Part shown: piece after piece, positions 51,528-62,970 of the stretch
Layout: each line of letters opens with the position of its first letter
Numbering within the stretch: position 1 is the first letter of the stretch
Source of the DNA: DASRCB01 sp035653295
Lineage (GTDB): Bacteria > Acidobacteriota > Terriglobia > Bryobacterales > Bryobacteraceae
Assembly: GCA_035653295.1 (NCBI GenBank)
Contig: DASRCB010000140.1
Coordinates: 36,725 to 100,724, forward strand
DNA: 64,000 nt
Reading direction: 5' to 3'
Notes under the pieces: model-generated
The model's input: the letters and a program-made list of their open reading frames with translations, nothing else
The model's database searches: none
What the model was told of the DNA's origin: nothing
Program-made: the position numbers and the translations under genes

Positions 51528-53581
51528 TGGGCTTTCTTGCGCCATGGTTCATCGCCGCCGGCGTTGTCGCCGCCGGGCTGCCGCTCTGGCTGCACCTGCT
51601 GCGCAAGTACCGCACCACCCCGCTCCCGTTCAGCTCGCTGATGTTCTTCGACCGTCGCCCGCAAAGCTCGGTAAAGCACCGGCGCCTCCGCTATCTGCTC
51701 CTGCTCAGTCTTCGGCTCGCGCTGTTGTTGCTGCTCGCGCTGGCGTTTGCGCGGCCATACCTGACGCATGCCGGCGCGGTGCTCACCAGCCGGCCGCTGC
51801 TGATTGTCGCCGTTGACCGGTCCTTCAGTATGCGAGCCGGCGACCGGCTGGCGCGGGCGAAGGACGAGGCGGTTTCTGCGCTCTCGCGTCTGGCGCCTGG
51901 ACAGCACGGCGAGGTGCTCACGGTTGATTCGGAAGTGGATGTCGCCGCGCAGCCGACCGACGACGCATCGCAGCTCCGCTCGGCGATTCGCGGCATCGCC
52001 CACGGGGACCGGCGCAGTTCTTACGCCGAGCTGTCGCGCAGCCTGCGCTCGATCGCCGAGGCCACGCACACGCCGCTCGAAGTGCACTTCTTCACCGACG
52101 CGCAGAAGACCTCCATGCCGCCGGCATTCGCGGATCTTCAGCTCGGCCCGGCCACGAACCTCGTCATCCACTCCGTGGCGAACGGAGTCGAGCCAAACTG
52201 GGCTGTCGAAGCCGTGAGCGCACCCGCGCACTTGTACGACCCGAAGCGCGCGCGCGTTCAGGCGACGATCGCCGCTTATGGCACAGGCGCGGCGCACAAG
52301 ACAGTTTCGCTCGTCGTCGATGGCCGCACCGTCGACACGAAGCCGGTTGATATTCCCGCTAACGGGCGCGCCACCGTTGAATTCGCGGCCCTCGAAAGCC
52401 CGTACGGATTCCACCGCGGCGAGGTGCGCATCGACGGAGGCGATGGCCTGAAGTCCGACGACTCGTTCCCGTTTTCGATCGAGCGCGTCGATCCACGCCA
52501 CGTCCTGTTTCTGTATGAGGGGAATCGCGGACGCAGTCCGTTTTACTACCGCACCGCGCTGGAATCGGCGGAGAATGCCGGATTCGTGCTCGACCCGATG
52601 CCCCTCAACGAAGCCGGAGCCGCGGCGTTCTCGAAGTACGCTTTTGTCGTCATCTCCGACGTCCGCGCGATGCCGCCCGAGGTCGAGCAGAGCCTGCGCG
52701 CGTACCTGAACAAGGGGGGAGCGCTGTTGATCGCGCTGGGTCCGAATTCAGCCGGTCTGCAGCGCGTGCCGGTTATCGGCGATCCGGTGCTGCAGGCCCA
52801 GTATTCCTCGCGCGACGGCGAGCGCTTCCGCGGCGTCGCCGATCTGGATCAGCAGCACCCCGCGCTTCAGGCCGTCGACCGCTTCGCCGGCGTGCAGTTC
52901 TACCAAACGGTTCGCATCGACCCGCAGCATGACCGCGTCCTGGCGCGGCTCAGTGATGGCTCCCCGCTCATGGCCGAGAGGCCGATGGGCGCGGGACGAG
53001 CCCTCGTCTTCGCGTCGGGCCTCGACAATATTGCCAATGATCTGCCGCTGCATCGCTCCTTTGTGCCTTTCGTCATCGAGACCGCGCGATATCTTGCCGG
53101 CGACGAGCAGCGCACCACTAACGTGGAGGTCGGCGCCGCGGTGGACCTGCATCGCGGAGTGAACAGCGGCGCTGCCGCTGACGTCATCGACGCGGCCGGC
53201 CATCACCTGCTGTCGCTGCAGGAGGCGACCACTGCACGCCTGTTCACCGTGCCCGGCGAGGGCTTCTTTGAACTGCACGATGCGGCGGGAAAACAGTCAC
53301 TCATCGCCGCCCATGCCGACCGCGCGGAATCGGACCTCGCTCCCGCCGCGGCCGACGCGCTTGCCCTGTGGCGCGATACCGGACGCGCGCCGCTCACCGG
53401 ACCGGGCGCTGCGCAAACGGCCGAACAGGCCGGCAAACGCGAATTCTGGCGATGGCTCCTGATGCTGGCCATCGCAACACTGTTGCTGGAATCGTTCGTG
53501 GCCCGGCGGTATCTGGCCCCGGACAGGGAAGATCGTCATGAACCCGATCGAACAGCTCAATTCGTATCTGCGGGACGTTGA
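51527..53581 (+). CDS. BatA-type membrane protein with vWA domain
   Basis: 684 residues. The N-terminal BatA module is evident: FLAPWFIAAGVVAAGLPLWLHLLRK, then PLPFSSLMFFDRRPQSSVKHRRLRY and a second helix (about residues 55-78). A vWA domain has MIDAS D97-R98-S99-F100-S101. The middle is beta-rich, followed by a GATase-like region (HVLFLYEGNRGRSPFYYRTALESA ... AYLNKGGALLIALG). A last helix is near 650-665 (WRWLLMLAIATLLLESFVARR). It probably forms a membrane complex with MoxR, DUF58 and the other vWA protein. Confidence 0.87.
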   Translation: MGFLAPWFIAAGVVAAGLPLWLHLLRKYRTTPLPFSSLMFFDRRPQSSVKHRRLRYLLLLSLRLALLLLLALAFARPYLTHAGAVLTSRPLLIVAVDRSFSMRAGDRLARAKDEAVSALSRLAPGQHGEVLTVDSEVDVAAQPTDDASQLRSAIRGIAHGDRRSSYAELSRSLRSIAEATHTPLEVHFFTDAQKTSMPPAFADLQLGPATNLVIHSVANGVEPNWAVEAVSAPAHLYDPKRARVQATIAAYGTGAAHKTVSLVVDGRTVDTKPVDIPANGRATVEFAALESPYGFHRGEVRIDGGDGLKSDDSFPFSIERVDPRHVLFLYEGNRGRSPFYYRTALESAENAGFVLDPMPLNEAGAAAFSKYAFVVISDVRAMPPEVEQSLRAYLNKGGALLIALGPNSAGLQRVPVIGDPVLQAQYSSRDGERFRGVADLDQQHPALQAVDRFAGVQFYQTVRIDPQHDRVLARLSDGSPLMAERPMGAGRALVFASGLDNIANDLPLHRSFVPFVIETARYLAGDEQRTTNVEVGAAVDLHRGVNSGAAADVIDAAGHHLLSLQEATTARLFTVPGEGFFELHDAAGKQSLIAAHADRAESDLAPAAADALALWRDTGRAPLTGPGAAQTAEQAGKREFWRWLLMLAIATLLLESFVARRYLAPDREDRHEPDRTAQFVSAGR

Positions 53582-56500
53582 GGCGCGCGTCCGCGCCCTG
53601 GTGTTGTCGCGCGGCTTTGCCGTTGCGGCCGTGACGGCGCTGGTATCCACCATCGTGCTGGTCGCGCTCGCGAATCAGGCGGGGTTTGCGCCGGGTGCGG
53701 TTTTCGCCGCGCGCATCGTCATGTTCGTGCTCGTCGCCGCCGCGTTGTGCCTGGCTCTGCTCACCCCGGCGCTGCGGCTCAACCGCCGCGAAGCGGCGCG
53801 GCGCATGGAGCAGCACTTTCCGCAATTCCAGGAACGGCTGCTAACGCTCACAGAGCGGAGCGGCCCCGAGGATCCGTTCGCCATGTTGGTCGCCGACGAC
53901 GCCCTGGCCGTCGCTGGTGGCCTTCGCGCGGTGGACCTGGCCGGAAACGGCCGGATTGCCGCATTCGCCACTTCCGCCGTCGCGGCAGTCGTCATTCTTC
54001 TCTGGATGGGGATGGCCGGCCCGGGCTGGATCGGCTACGGAACCTCGCTCCTTTGGGCCGGACCGCACGTGCGCGGAGATCGTCCTTTCTACGAAATCGT
54101 CGTGACCCCTGGCAACCGCACGGTGCGCCGCCGTTCCGACCAGCTCATCATCGCGCACCTCACCGGCTTCGATTCGCAGCCGCGCCTTTTCGCGCGCTAT
54201 CGCGGCGCATCGAAATGGGAGCAGGCGCCCATGCAGCCGCAGCCCGGCGGCAACGGCTACGAGTTTCTCTTTTCCGGTCTGACCGAACAGGTCGATTACT
54301 ACGTGGCGGCCGGTCCGCTGCACTCGCATACCTACACCCTTCGGGTCGTGGACCTCCCCGGCATCCAGCACCTGCGCGTGCGCTATCACTACCCCGCTGT
54401 CTACAACATGAAGGACGGTGTTGAAGACCCCGGCGGCGACCTGCGCGCCGTCGAAGGCACGGAAGCCGAAGTCGAAATCCTTACCGATCAGCCGTTGAAA
54501 AACGGCGTTCTGGCGCTCGATGATGACTCGCGCATCTCCCTCGAGCCGAGGGATGGGAACTGGCTCGCTGCCAGGGTGCCCATTACGCGCGACGGCACGT
54601 ACCACATTGCGGCGCTGGACAACGCCGAACCCGTTCGCCTCACCGACGACTACTTCATCGAAGCGAAGAAGGACACCCCGCCGGAGATTCGCATCACCCG
54701 CCCCGGCCGGGACGCGCGCGTTAACCCCATCGAGGAAGTACCCGTCACCGTGGAAGCGAGCGATGATTTCGCGCTCGAAGCCGTGAACCTGCACTATTCG
54801 GTGAACGGTGGGCCGGAGCAGACCGTGGCCGTTGCCGATGCCCATGGCGTCAAGCAAACCACCGGAAAAACGACCCTGTACCTCGAGAATTTCAAACTTG
54901 TCCCGGGCGATCTGGTCAGCGTGTATGCCACCGCGCGCGACGCGAAGCACACTGCGAAGACGGACATCTTCTTCATCCAGGCTGAGCCGTTCGAGCGCAA
55001 TTACGAGCAGCAGCAGGCCGCCGGATCGATGGGCGGCCAGCAGGACGACACGCATCCTTCCGAGCATCAGAAGGAAGTGATCGCGGCCACCTGGAACGCG
55101 CTCAAAGGCTCCGACGCGAAGAGCGATGCTGAGAACGCGAAATTCATCTCCGGCGTCGAGGACAAACTTTCCGCTCAGGCGCGATCGCTCGCGCAGCGCA
55201 TGCGCAGCCGCCAGCTGACAGGCGCCAGCGACCAGTTCAAAAGCTTCTCTCAGGAGATGGACGATGCTGCGGCTGAGATGGACAAGGCGTCCGCCGAACT
55301 GCGAGGCATGCACTGGACCAACGCGCTGCCGGCGGAGCAGAAGGGTCTGCAGCATCTGCTGCGCGCCGAGGCGACGTTCCGTGATATCCAGGTGGCGTTC
55401 GGATCGCAGGCCGGCGGCCGCGGCGGCTCGGGCCGCGATCTGCAAAACATGTTCGATCTGGAGCTGGACACACAGAAAAACCAGTACGAGACCGGCGAGC
55501 AGGCGTCCGCCGAGCAGCGCGACAAGGCCGTGGACGACATGATGCAGAAGCTCGCCGATCTGGCGCGCCGCCAGCAGGAACTCGCCGCCCAGCAGAAGGA
55601 CCAGCAGACCTTCCAGCAGCGCTGGCAGCAGGAGATGCTGCGCCGCGAAGCCGAGGAGCTGAAGCGCCAGATGGAGCAGCTCGCGCGCAATGGGCAGTCG
55701 CAGCAACAGTCTCAGCAGCAGGGCCAGCAGCAACAGGGCTCCCAGGCTTCCCAGGGCCAGCAGTCGCAATCCAGCGCGTCGTCCTCTCCGTCCTCGGGCT
55801 CGTCCGGAGGCGCCTCGGGCGAGACCATCCGCCGCGCAATGGACCAACTTTCGCGAGCCATGGACGATATGCGCCGGGGGTCAACGGAACAGGGAAGCGC
55901 GGGCCAGCGCCGCGCCGCCGAACGGCTGCAGGAAGCGCGCGACATGCTGCGCAACGCCGAGCGCCAGCAGGCGCAGCGTAATCTCCGGGACATGGCCGAT
56001 CGCGCCGAGCAGCTTGCGCAGGCCCAGCGCGAATCCAGCGATCGTCTCCGTCAGGCGGCAGGCGCCTCGGCCGCTAACAATGGTGACAACGATCCGCGGT
56101 TGGGGCCCGCGCCCCCGGGCCGCTGGCGCAGGCGCGGGGTCCAGGATTACGGCGCCGGAGAAGGTAACACCCCGGCGGATCCGAAGACCGAAGCGCTCGC
56201 TCGTGAGAAGGAGCAGCTGGCGCGCGAAGTGCAGCAGCTCCAGAACCAGATGAGCGCGGCAGCCCAGGCCATGGCCGGCGGACAGCCCCATGCGTCCTCG
56301 AAGCTGCGGGCCGCGCTGGGCGAGGCTCAGCAGAGCGAGATCACCAGCAGCATGAAGAAGGCTGCGGAATTCCTGCGGCGCGGCTTTGGTTCGGCGGCCT
56401 GGGGCCGCGACCAGATGGCCACCATGGGTATGGACAGACTGCGCGACCAGCTGCGCGATGCCCAGCAGGCGCTCCAACAGGATGCGCAGCAACAGGCCTC

Positions 56501-56987
56501 CGGTTCGCAGCCCGGCGCAGGACAGGGCAGGGAAGAGACCGAGCGGCAACTGGCCCAGGTTGAAGATCTCCGGCGGCGCGCGGAACAAATGGCGGGCTCC
56601 AGCCCACAGGGCCAGCGCGCCCAGGGCTTCGGCCAGACCGGCGGTGGGCGTCCGGTGTTGGGCGGTTCGAATTCACCGGAGACTGAATATCGCCAAATGA
56701 TGCGTGACATCGCCCGCATGGGTGACACGCTGCGCGGCACCGCTGCCGCTGACGATTCGCGCGACCTGATGAATCAGCTCGGCTGGGCCAATCCGCCGGG
56801 CAGCGACGCGGAACTGAACCAGCGCATCCAACATGTGATCCTGCCGGGGATCGAGCGTATGGAGTTGCAGCTGCGCCGCAGCCTGGACGCAAAGGGACAA
56901 CCGCTCGATACCGGGGGAGAACGCGTGCCTCCAGGCTACTCGGATGCTTTGGCCGAATACTTCCGGCGCCTCAGCCAGGTGAAATAG
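53538..56987 (+). CDS. Large membrane protein with coiled-coil, Gln-rich region (DUF4175-like)
   Basis: 1149 residues, overlapping the BatA gene by 44 nt. Three helices at the N-terminus (about 30-50, 53-72, 140-165) are followed by beta-rich, Ig-like stretches to residue ~470. From about 490 on it is long alpha-helical coiled coil, with a low-complexity stretch rich in Q, S and G (residues about 718-760, GQSQQQSQQQGQQQQGSQAS) that must be flexible. It resembles DUF4175-type proteins ending MoxR/Bat operons in several phyla. Probably a periplasmic scaffold. Last gene of the operon. Confidence 0.8.
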   Translation: MNPIEQLNSYLRDVEARVRALVLSRGFAVAAVTALVSTIVLVALANQAGFAPGAVFAARIVMFVLVAAALCLALLTPALRLNRREAARRMEQHFPQFQERLLTLTERSGPEDPFAMLVADDALAVAGGLRAVDLAGNGRIAAFATSAVAAVVILLWMGMAGPGWIGYGTSLLWAGPHVRGDRPFYEIVVTPGNRTVRRRSDQLIIAHLTGFDSQPRLFARYRGASKWEQAPMQPQPGGNGYEFLFSGLTEQVDYYVAAGPLHSHTYTLRVVDLPGIQHLRVRYHYPAVYNMKDGVEDPGGDLRAVEGTEAEVEILTDQPLKNGVLALDDDSRISLEPRDGNWLAARVPITRDGTYHIAALDNAEPVRLTDDYFIEAKKDTPPEIRITRPGRDARVNPIEEVPVTVEASDDFALEAVNLHYSVNGGPEQTVAVADAHGVKQTTGKTTLYLENFKLVPGDLVSVYATARDAKHTAKTDIFFIQAEPFERNYEQQQAAGSMGGQQDDTHPSEHQKEVIAATWNALKGSDAKSDAENAKFISGVEDKLSAQARSLAQRMRSRQLTGASDQFKSFSQEMDDAAAEMDKASAELRGMHWTNALPAEQKGLQHLLRAEATFRDIQVAFGSQAGGRGGSGRDLQNMFDLELDTQKNQYETGEQASAEQRDKAVDDMMQKLADLARRQQELAAQQKDQQTFQQRWQQEMLRREAEELKRQMEQLARNGQSQQQSQQQGQQQQGSQASQGQQSQSSASSSPSSGSSGGASGETIRRAMDQLSRAMDDMRRGSTEQGSAGQRRAAERLQEARDMLRNAERQQAQRNLRDMADRAEQLAQAQRESSDRLRQAAGASAANNGDNDPRLGPAPPGRWRRRGVQDYGAGEGNTPADPKTEALAREKEQLAREVQQLQNQMSAAAQAMAGGQPHASSKLRAALGEAQQSEITSSMKKAAEFLRRGFGSAAWGRDQMATMGMDRLRDQLRDAQQALQQDAQQQASGSQPGAGQGREETERQLAQVEDLRRRAEQMAGSSPQGQRAQGFGQTGGGRPVLGGSNSPETEYRQMMRDIARMGDTLRGTAAADDSRDLMNQLGWANPPGSDAELNQRIQHVILPGIERMELQLRRSLDAKGQPLDTGGERVPPGYSDALAEYFRRLSQVK

Positions 56988-56989
56988 TC

Positions 56990-57033
56990 AAAAAATCGGG
57001 CCGAAACGCTGCGCTCTTTGCTGTCTCGGCCCG
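56990..57033 (-). terminator. Rho-independent terminator for the minus-strand gene
   Basis: An 8-bp perfect stem at 56997-57033 (CGGGCCGA with TCGGCCCG). On the minus strand the hairpin is followed directly by ATTTTTTG, the T-tract of an intrinsic terminator. It stops transcription coming from the gene at 57088-57906; on the plus strand there is no T-tract, only an A-tract before the hairpin, so it may also work weakly for the MoxR operon. Confidence 0.65.
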
Positions 57034-57087
57034 TGCCCTGGAGGAAGGCCGGACAGTAAGTGCGCTGGGGAGCGAAATAGTCTCAGT

Positions 57088-57906
57088 CTATTTTTCACCG
57101 AGCCGCGTGGCGTGGTCCCACCAGTCCTCGATTTGCGCCTCGACGCCATCGTGCCGGTCACCCAGGGCCTTTGCCCCGGCATCGATTTCATCGGCCAGAT
57201 GCGCCGCATCGCCTGCTCGCCCTTCCGGCGTCGCCGCGAATTCCCGAATCTGCCGGACGGCGGTTTCGAGTGTCGTCTGCGCTACTTGCCACGCGCCCTG
57301 CCGCGCCTGCTCCGCCGCGAGATTCAGGTTTTGCCGCGCGCGGAGCAGCGGCATCTCAGCGGAAGTGTTTTGAATACTGAACGCGTTCTGGACGGCGGCG
57401 AGCGCTGAATCGGCGCGGCCGTTCTCGCGATCTGAAAGTGCGGCGTCGGCACTCTGAAGGTTGGACAGCACGCCGGTCATGTTCAACGACATGCTGCCGG
57501 AGCGGAGCGCTGTGCTGATCGCCGTAACGGGCTCATCCGTCGCTCCCACGCGGAGCCGGTCGGCTTCAGACGACAGCGTCGGCTGCGCGCCCGCCGGGCC
57601 TTTGCCGAATTGCTCGGTCAGCTCGATGTAAATCGGCACTGACCCGTTGCCATGACCGTCCGCATCCAGCCGCTTCGCCGCTGTTAGGGCGCGAGCGACA
57701 TCGCGCGACGCGGCCGCGTTGTCCCCGGCCTTGATCTCCGACCTCGCCCGGTTCACCGCATCGTAGATTTCGTAGGCGTCATGAGAGGCGCGGGCGCGCT
57801 CCACGTGAAAGCCCGGCTCAGTAACCAGTGTTTCCGGACTTGTGCCCCGGTCCTGAGCCGCACACGGAAGGAGCAGAACAACGGCTCCGACGAGCGCCAA
57901 ACGCAT
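57088..57906 (-). CDS. Exported alpha-helical hypothetical protein (YfdX-like pattern)
   Basis: 272 residues from the ATG at 57906 (signal peptide RLALVGAVVLLLPCAAQ); the long open frame upstream is a gene relic, not part of it. The mature protein is mainly helical, with repeated AxxARxEIKAGDNAAASRDVARALTAA-type segments, a conserved-looking VPIYIELTEQF, and long Ala-rich helices. The pattern reminds me of YfdX-family proteins, but I am not sure. Followed by a terminator on its own strand. Confidence 0.65.
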   Translation of the reverse strand: MRLALVGAVVLLLPCAAQDRGTSPETLVTEPGFHVERARASHDAYEIYDAVNRARSEIKAGDNAAASRDVARALTAAKRLDADGHGNGSVPIYIELTEQFGKGPAGAQPTLSSEADRLRVGATDEPVTAISTALRSGSMSLNMTGVLSNLQSADAALSDRENGRADSALAAVQNAFSIQNTSAEMPLLRARQNLNLAAEQARQGAWQVAQTTLETAVRQIREFAATPEGRAGDAAHLADEIDAGAKALGDRHDGVEAQIEDWWDHATRLGEK

Positions 57907-57939
57907 AGAACGCCTCCGCTTGTGGACCCTGCGGCTCGT

Positions 57940-58209
57940 GGAAATGTTTCTATCAAGGCAGAGGCCGTGTTGTGTCCAGCGTGAAACAGGAGCGGCCTTT
58001 GGCGTGCCACCAGAACCGCGGTACGGATCGGTTCGGGAATCCGACGCTGCCGCAAAAGTCGCGCATAAGTCGAACTCCGTTGCGCCTTCTACGGCATATT
58101 CGTAAGGCAGGTCGTTCACCGCGTCACTGACGCGCAGCCTAGCCCGGCGAGCACTGATCTCGGCGATGGAGGCCGGAAGCGCAGGTAAACCGCGCACAGC
58201 TGTTCTGTC
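57940..58209 (-). pseudogene. Relic of an acidobacterial protein with ...PYEY...DLCATF motif
   Basis: In frame with the YfdX-like gene but upstream of it, the minus strand reads LPALPASIAEISARRARLR then VSDAVNDLPYEYAVEGATEF, DLCATFAAASDS and RWTQHGLCLDRNIS. Acidobacteria have many proteins ending in a module of this type (DP.TG.PYEY ... ELCATF ... W.H..G..CF). Here the N-terminal half is gone, replaced by the REP-like element at 58247, and no stop ends the frame before the next gene's ATG. I read it as a dead fragment. The rest of the 445-nt gap shows nothing else. Confidence 0.4.
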
Positions 58210-58246
58210 CCGGATAAGGCCGTTGGGGGGGCAGGCCACACGGGCT

Positions 58247-58314
58247 GCGGCGGGCGCTCCGCCCGCCATCGTCGGCGGAGTCGTACAAGGCAGTGGGCGG
58301 CCAGCGCGAGGCCC
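58247..58314. repeat. REP-like palindromic element, second copy
   Basis: A hairpin at 58249-58267 (GGCGGGCG, loop CTC, CGCCCGCC) followed by CAGCGCGAGGCCC at 58302-58314. The same two parts in the same order occur in the phosphoketolase-ackA gap (20588-20688). The spacing between the two parts differs (about 35 nt here, 70 nt there). Confidence 0.5.
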
Positions 58315-58351
58315 CGCCCGGAGGTTGTCAGGAATCAACTGGAGCAGGAGT

Positions 58352-59158
58352 CTACCGGAATTCCGGCTCGGCGATGATGCGGTCCGGCAGCACCGAAGCC
58401 AGCACATTGTCCTGCGGATACGCGTGCCCGCGATGCTGCCGGAATCCCTCCGCATGCCCAACATCATGGCCTGTCAAAAGCGATGCGCGCGCGCCCAGCG
58501 CAGTCGTCCAGCGCCGCGCGGCTTCGAGATATTCATCCATGCCGTGATGCTGCCTGAGCCACTCGCGCTGGCTCTCGTGCGAGGCGAGCATCCGCAGCTT
58601 TGTCTCGAATACGTCGGAGATGTCGCAATAGAATCCGGGAAGAACCGCGCGGCCGTACAGGTCCACACCCTCCACGGGCTGGGTGTAATACAGATACGGA
58701 ATGCCGTCGGCGCGACGCACCGGCGTGAACTGCGAGGTGTCGTAGTTCGGCGCAGGCGCGGCAAAGCAGGCGTTCCGCACCAGGACGCTGGTTCCTTCGT
58801 GGTCGGCCATGTAGTCGGACGGTGGGTGCGTGATCACAATCCCCGGATTCACCTCCCGCATCAGCGCGGTCACGCGCCGGTTCGAGACATCGTCATTGAA
58901 GATCTGCAGATCCCGAAAGCCGAGGCAGTGATAACGCGCGCCGATGAGCCGGCAGGCGCGCTCCGCTTCTTTGCGGCGCACCGCGGCGATCTTCTCCGGG
59001 GCGAGATCGGCCGACCCGCAGTCGCCAACGGCCAACATGGCGATGTGCGCTTCGTAGCCCGCGCGGGTCAGCAGCAGCAGCAAACCCGCGCACAGGATCT
59101 CCACGTCGTCCGGATGCGCGCCGATTGCGAGCACCCGGCGATTGGAGGGAATGTCCAA
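58352..59158 (-). CDS. PIG-L family deacetylase
   Basis: 268 residues from the TTG at 59158, 5 nt after the stop of the GDSL gene. The zinc-binding AHPDDVE is at residues 14-20 and the second ligand in THPPSDYMADHEGT (HPxDxxxDH). It removes N-acetyl groups from GlcNAc-type conjugates, as in LmbE/MshB relatives. The open frame continues upstream through the GDSL gene; no ATG start fits. Together with the GDSL hydrolase it forms a short operon. Confidence 0.85.
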   Translation of the reverse strand: MDIPSNRRVLAIGAHPDDVEILCAGLLLLLTRAGYEAHIAMLAVGDCGSADLAPEKIAAVRRKEAERACRLIGARYHCLGFRDLQIFNDDVSNRRVTALMREVNPGIVITHPPSDYMADHEGTSVLVRNACFAAPAPNYDTSQFTPVRRADGIPYLYYTQPVEGVDLYGRAVLPGFYCDISDVFETKLRMLASHESQREWLRQHHGMDEYLEAARRWTTALGARASLLTGHDVGHAEGFRQHRGHAYPQDNVLASVLPDRIIAEPEFR

Positions 59159-59163
59159 ATCGG

Positions 59164-60189
59164 CTATTGCCCTCTGGCGCGCCGTCGGCGACCGATCAGC
59201 AACAGTACCCCGCCAAGCCCCGCGAGCGCGATGGTGGACGGCTCCGGTATCGCCGCCAGCGCGGCATCCGCCAGGATTTGGTGCCCTTTCGTCGTGGGGT
59301 GCTCCAGATCCCAGAACAGATACGTGTCGGGATTGACGTTCTGGTTGCCATTGAGGAAATTCGCCGCTGGAGTGCTGATATTCGTCAGTCCGAACGCCGC
59401 CGGGTTGGCCGCGATGGCCCCAAACAGACCAAAGGTGTCCAGTCCCGTGATCGTGATCCCCGGATGCGCCGCCTCCAGAGCGCCGATATCCGCCGCCCAT
59501 TGGGCGTTGAAGGCAATGGCCGCGGTCTCGAGTGCTGTGCCCGCGCCCGGAGGCAGCGTGCCCACCTCTGGAATGAACCCCAGCGGCGGCAGGTCCGGCC
59601 ACAGGAAATTCTTTCCTCCGGCATTGGCAAGCGTGTTGATATAACTGGCGATGTTGTTGGCGGCCGTGGTCGCCGCGGTAAACGGGTCGCCTGCCAGGTT
59701 GTCAATAATGTCGTCCGCGCCGCCCCACAGAACATACAGGTTCTGCGATGAAACGGTGCTGCAGGTTCCGCAGAAGTCGGTCAACTGCTTGCCCATGTTC
59801 TGCACGAGCCCGTTGAAGAGGGTCCCGCTGCCGGTCTCGGCGCCTGCAAAGGCATAATTGGTTCCCCCTGCCAGCGAGTTGGTCGGGGTCCCCAGGCCGA
59901 GCTTTGGCGCCAGTTGCTCCACCCACACGCCCTTGGTGCTCGAAGCTGGGCTCGTTGTCGGACCGTTCGTCAGCCGGCCGTTGTCATAGTTCGGGGCGAA
60001 TGGCAATTCCGTAGGCGGCAAAAACTTCGCCGCGTTGGCCGGCGTCCCGAATGCAGCCAGAATGTCCGTCGCTGTGTTGCCTGTGTCCGAGAGGCTGTCG
60101 CCGAACACGACCATCGTCCCGCCGTGTACGCTGACCGACATCGCGCAGCATGCAAACGCCAAAGAAGAAAGAAATAGCGAAGTCCTCAA
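59164..60189 (-). CDS. PEP-CTERM-tagged GDSL/SGNH hydrolase
   Basis: 341 residues from the TTG at 60189, preceded by GGAGGGGG at optimal spacing; this gives the signal peptide RTSLFLSSLAFACCAMSVSV. The SGNH motif is VVFGDSLSDTGN (nucleophile S32), and the catalytic Asp-His pair is in FWDLEHPTTKGH. The C-terminus IPEPSTIALAGLGGVLLLIGRRRRARG is a PEP-CTERM sorting signal (PEP, helix, basic tail) recognised by exosortase. So it is an esterase or lipase-like enzyme sorted to the cell surface or an extracellular matrix. No exosortase gene in the window. Confidence 0.9.
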   Translation of the reverse strand: MRTSLFLSSLAFACCAMSVSVHGGTMVVFGDSLSDTGNTATDILAAFGTPANAAKFLPPTELPFAPNYDNGRLTNGPTTSPASSTKGVWVEQLAPKLGLGTPTNSLAGGTNYAFAGAETGSGTLFNGLVQNMGKQLTDFCGTCSTVSSQNLYVLWGGADDIIDNLAGDPFTAATTAANNIASYINTLANAGGKNFLWPDLPPLGFIPEVGTLPPGAGTALETAAIAFNAQWAADIGALEAAHPGITITGLDTFGLFGAIAANPAAFGLTNISTPAANFLNGNQNVNPDTYLFWDLEHPTTKGHQILADAALAAIPEPSTIALAGLGGVLLLIGRRRRARGQ

Positions 60190-60321
60190 TGTGCCCCCTC
60201 CGATTAATCCGAAACCGCGCTGGGGTAAGTCTAGCATAAAGACTTCAATTCCGAAACATTGTTTCGCAGTTCTGTAATCAGGAAAAAGGCGTACGCGCGG
60301 CGGTCCCGTCCTGCGACCGCT

Positions 60322-60330
60322 TGCTAAAAT
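60322..60330 (+). promoter_or_regulatory. Possible extended -10 element upstream of valS
   Basis: TGCTAAAAT fits TGnTAtAAT-type extended -10 in all but one position. It would give a start about 6 nt before the valS ATG, i.e. a nearly leaderless transcript. No good -35 element is visible. The 153-nt region also has to serve the divergent GDSL gene. Confidence 0.3.
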
Positions 60331-60342
60331 CCAGGTTTCCCC

Positions 60343-62966
<2,624 letters not shown>

Positions 62967-62970
<4 letters not shown>

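Noticed and set aside
54520..55815. Gln/Ser-rich repeats as a possible mobile or CRISPR-like repeat
   Set aside because: Irregular CAG-rich coding low complexity without fixed repeat-spacer units.
53841..55847. Very long minus-strand open frame (668 codons) inside the DUF4175-like gene
   Set aside because: Leucine/arginine-rich shadow of the coiled-coil coding sequence; no domain recognised.
57907..58467. N-terminal extension of the YfdX-like gene
   Set aside because: A signal peptide begins at 57906; the upstream frame is a relic plus REP-like sequence.
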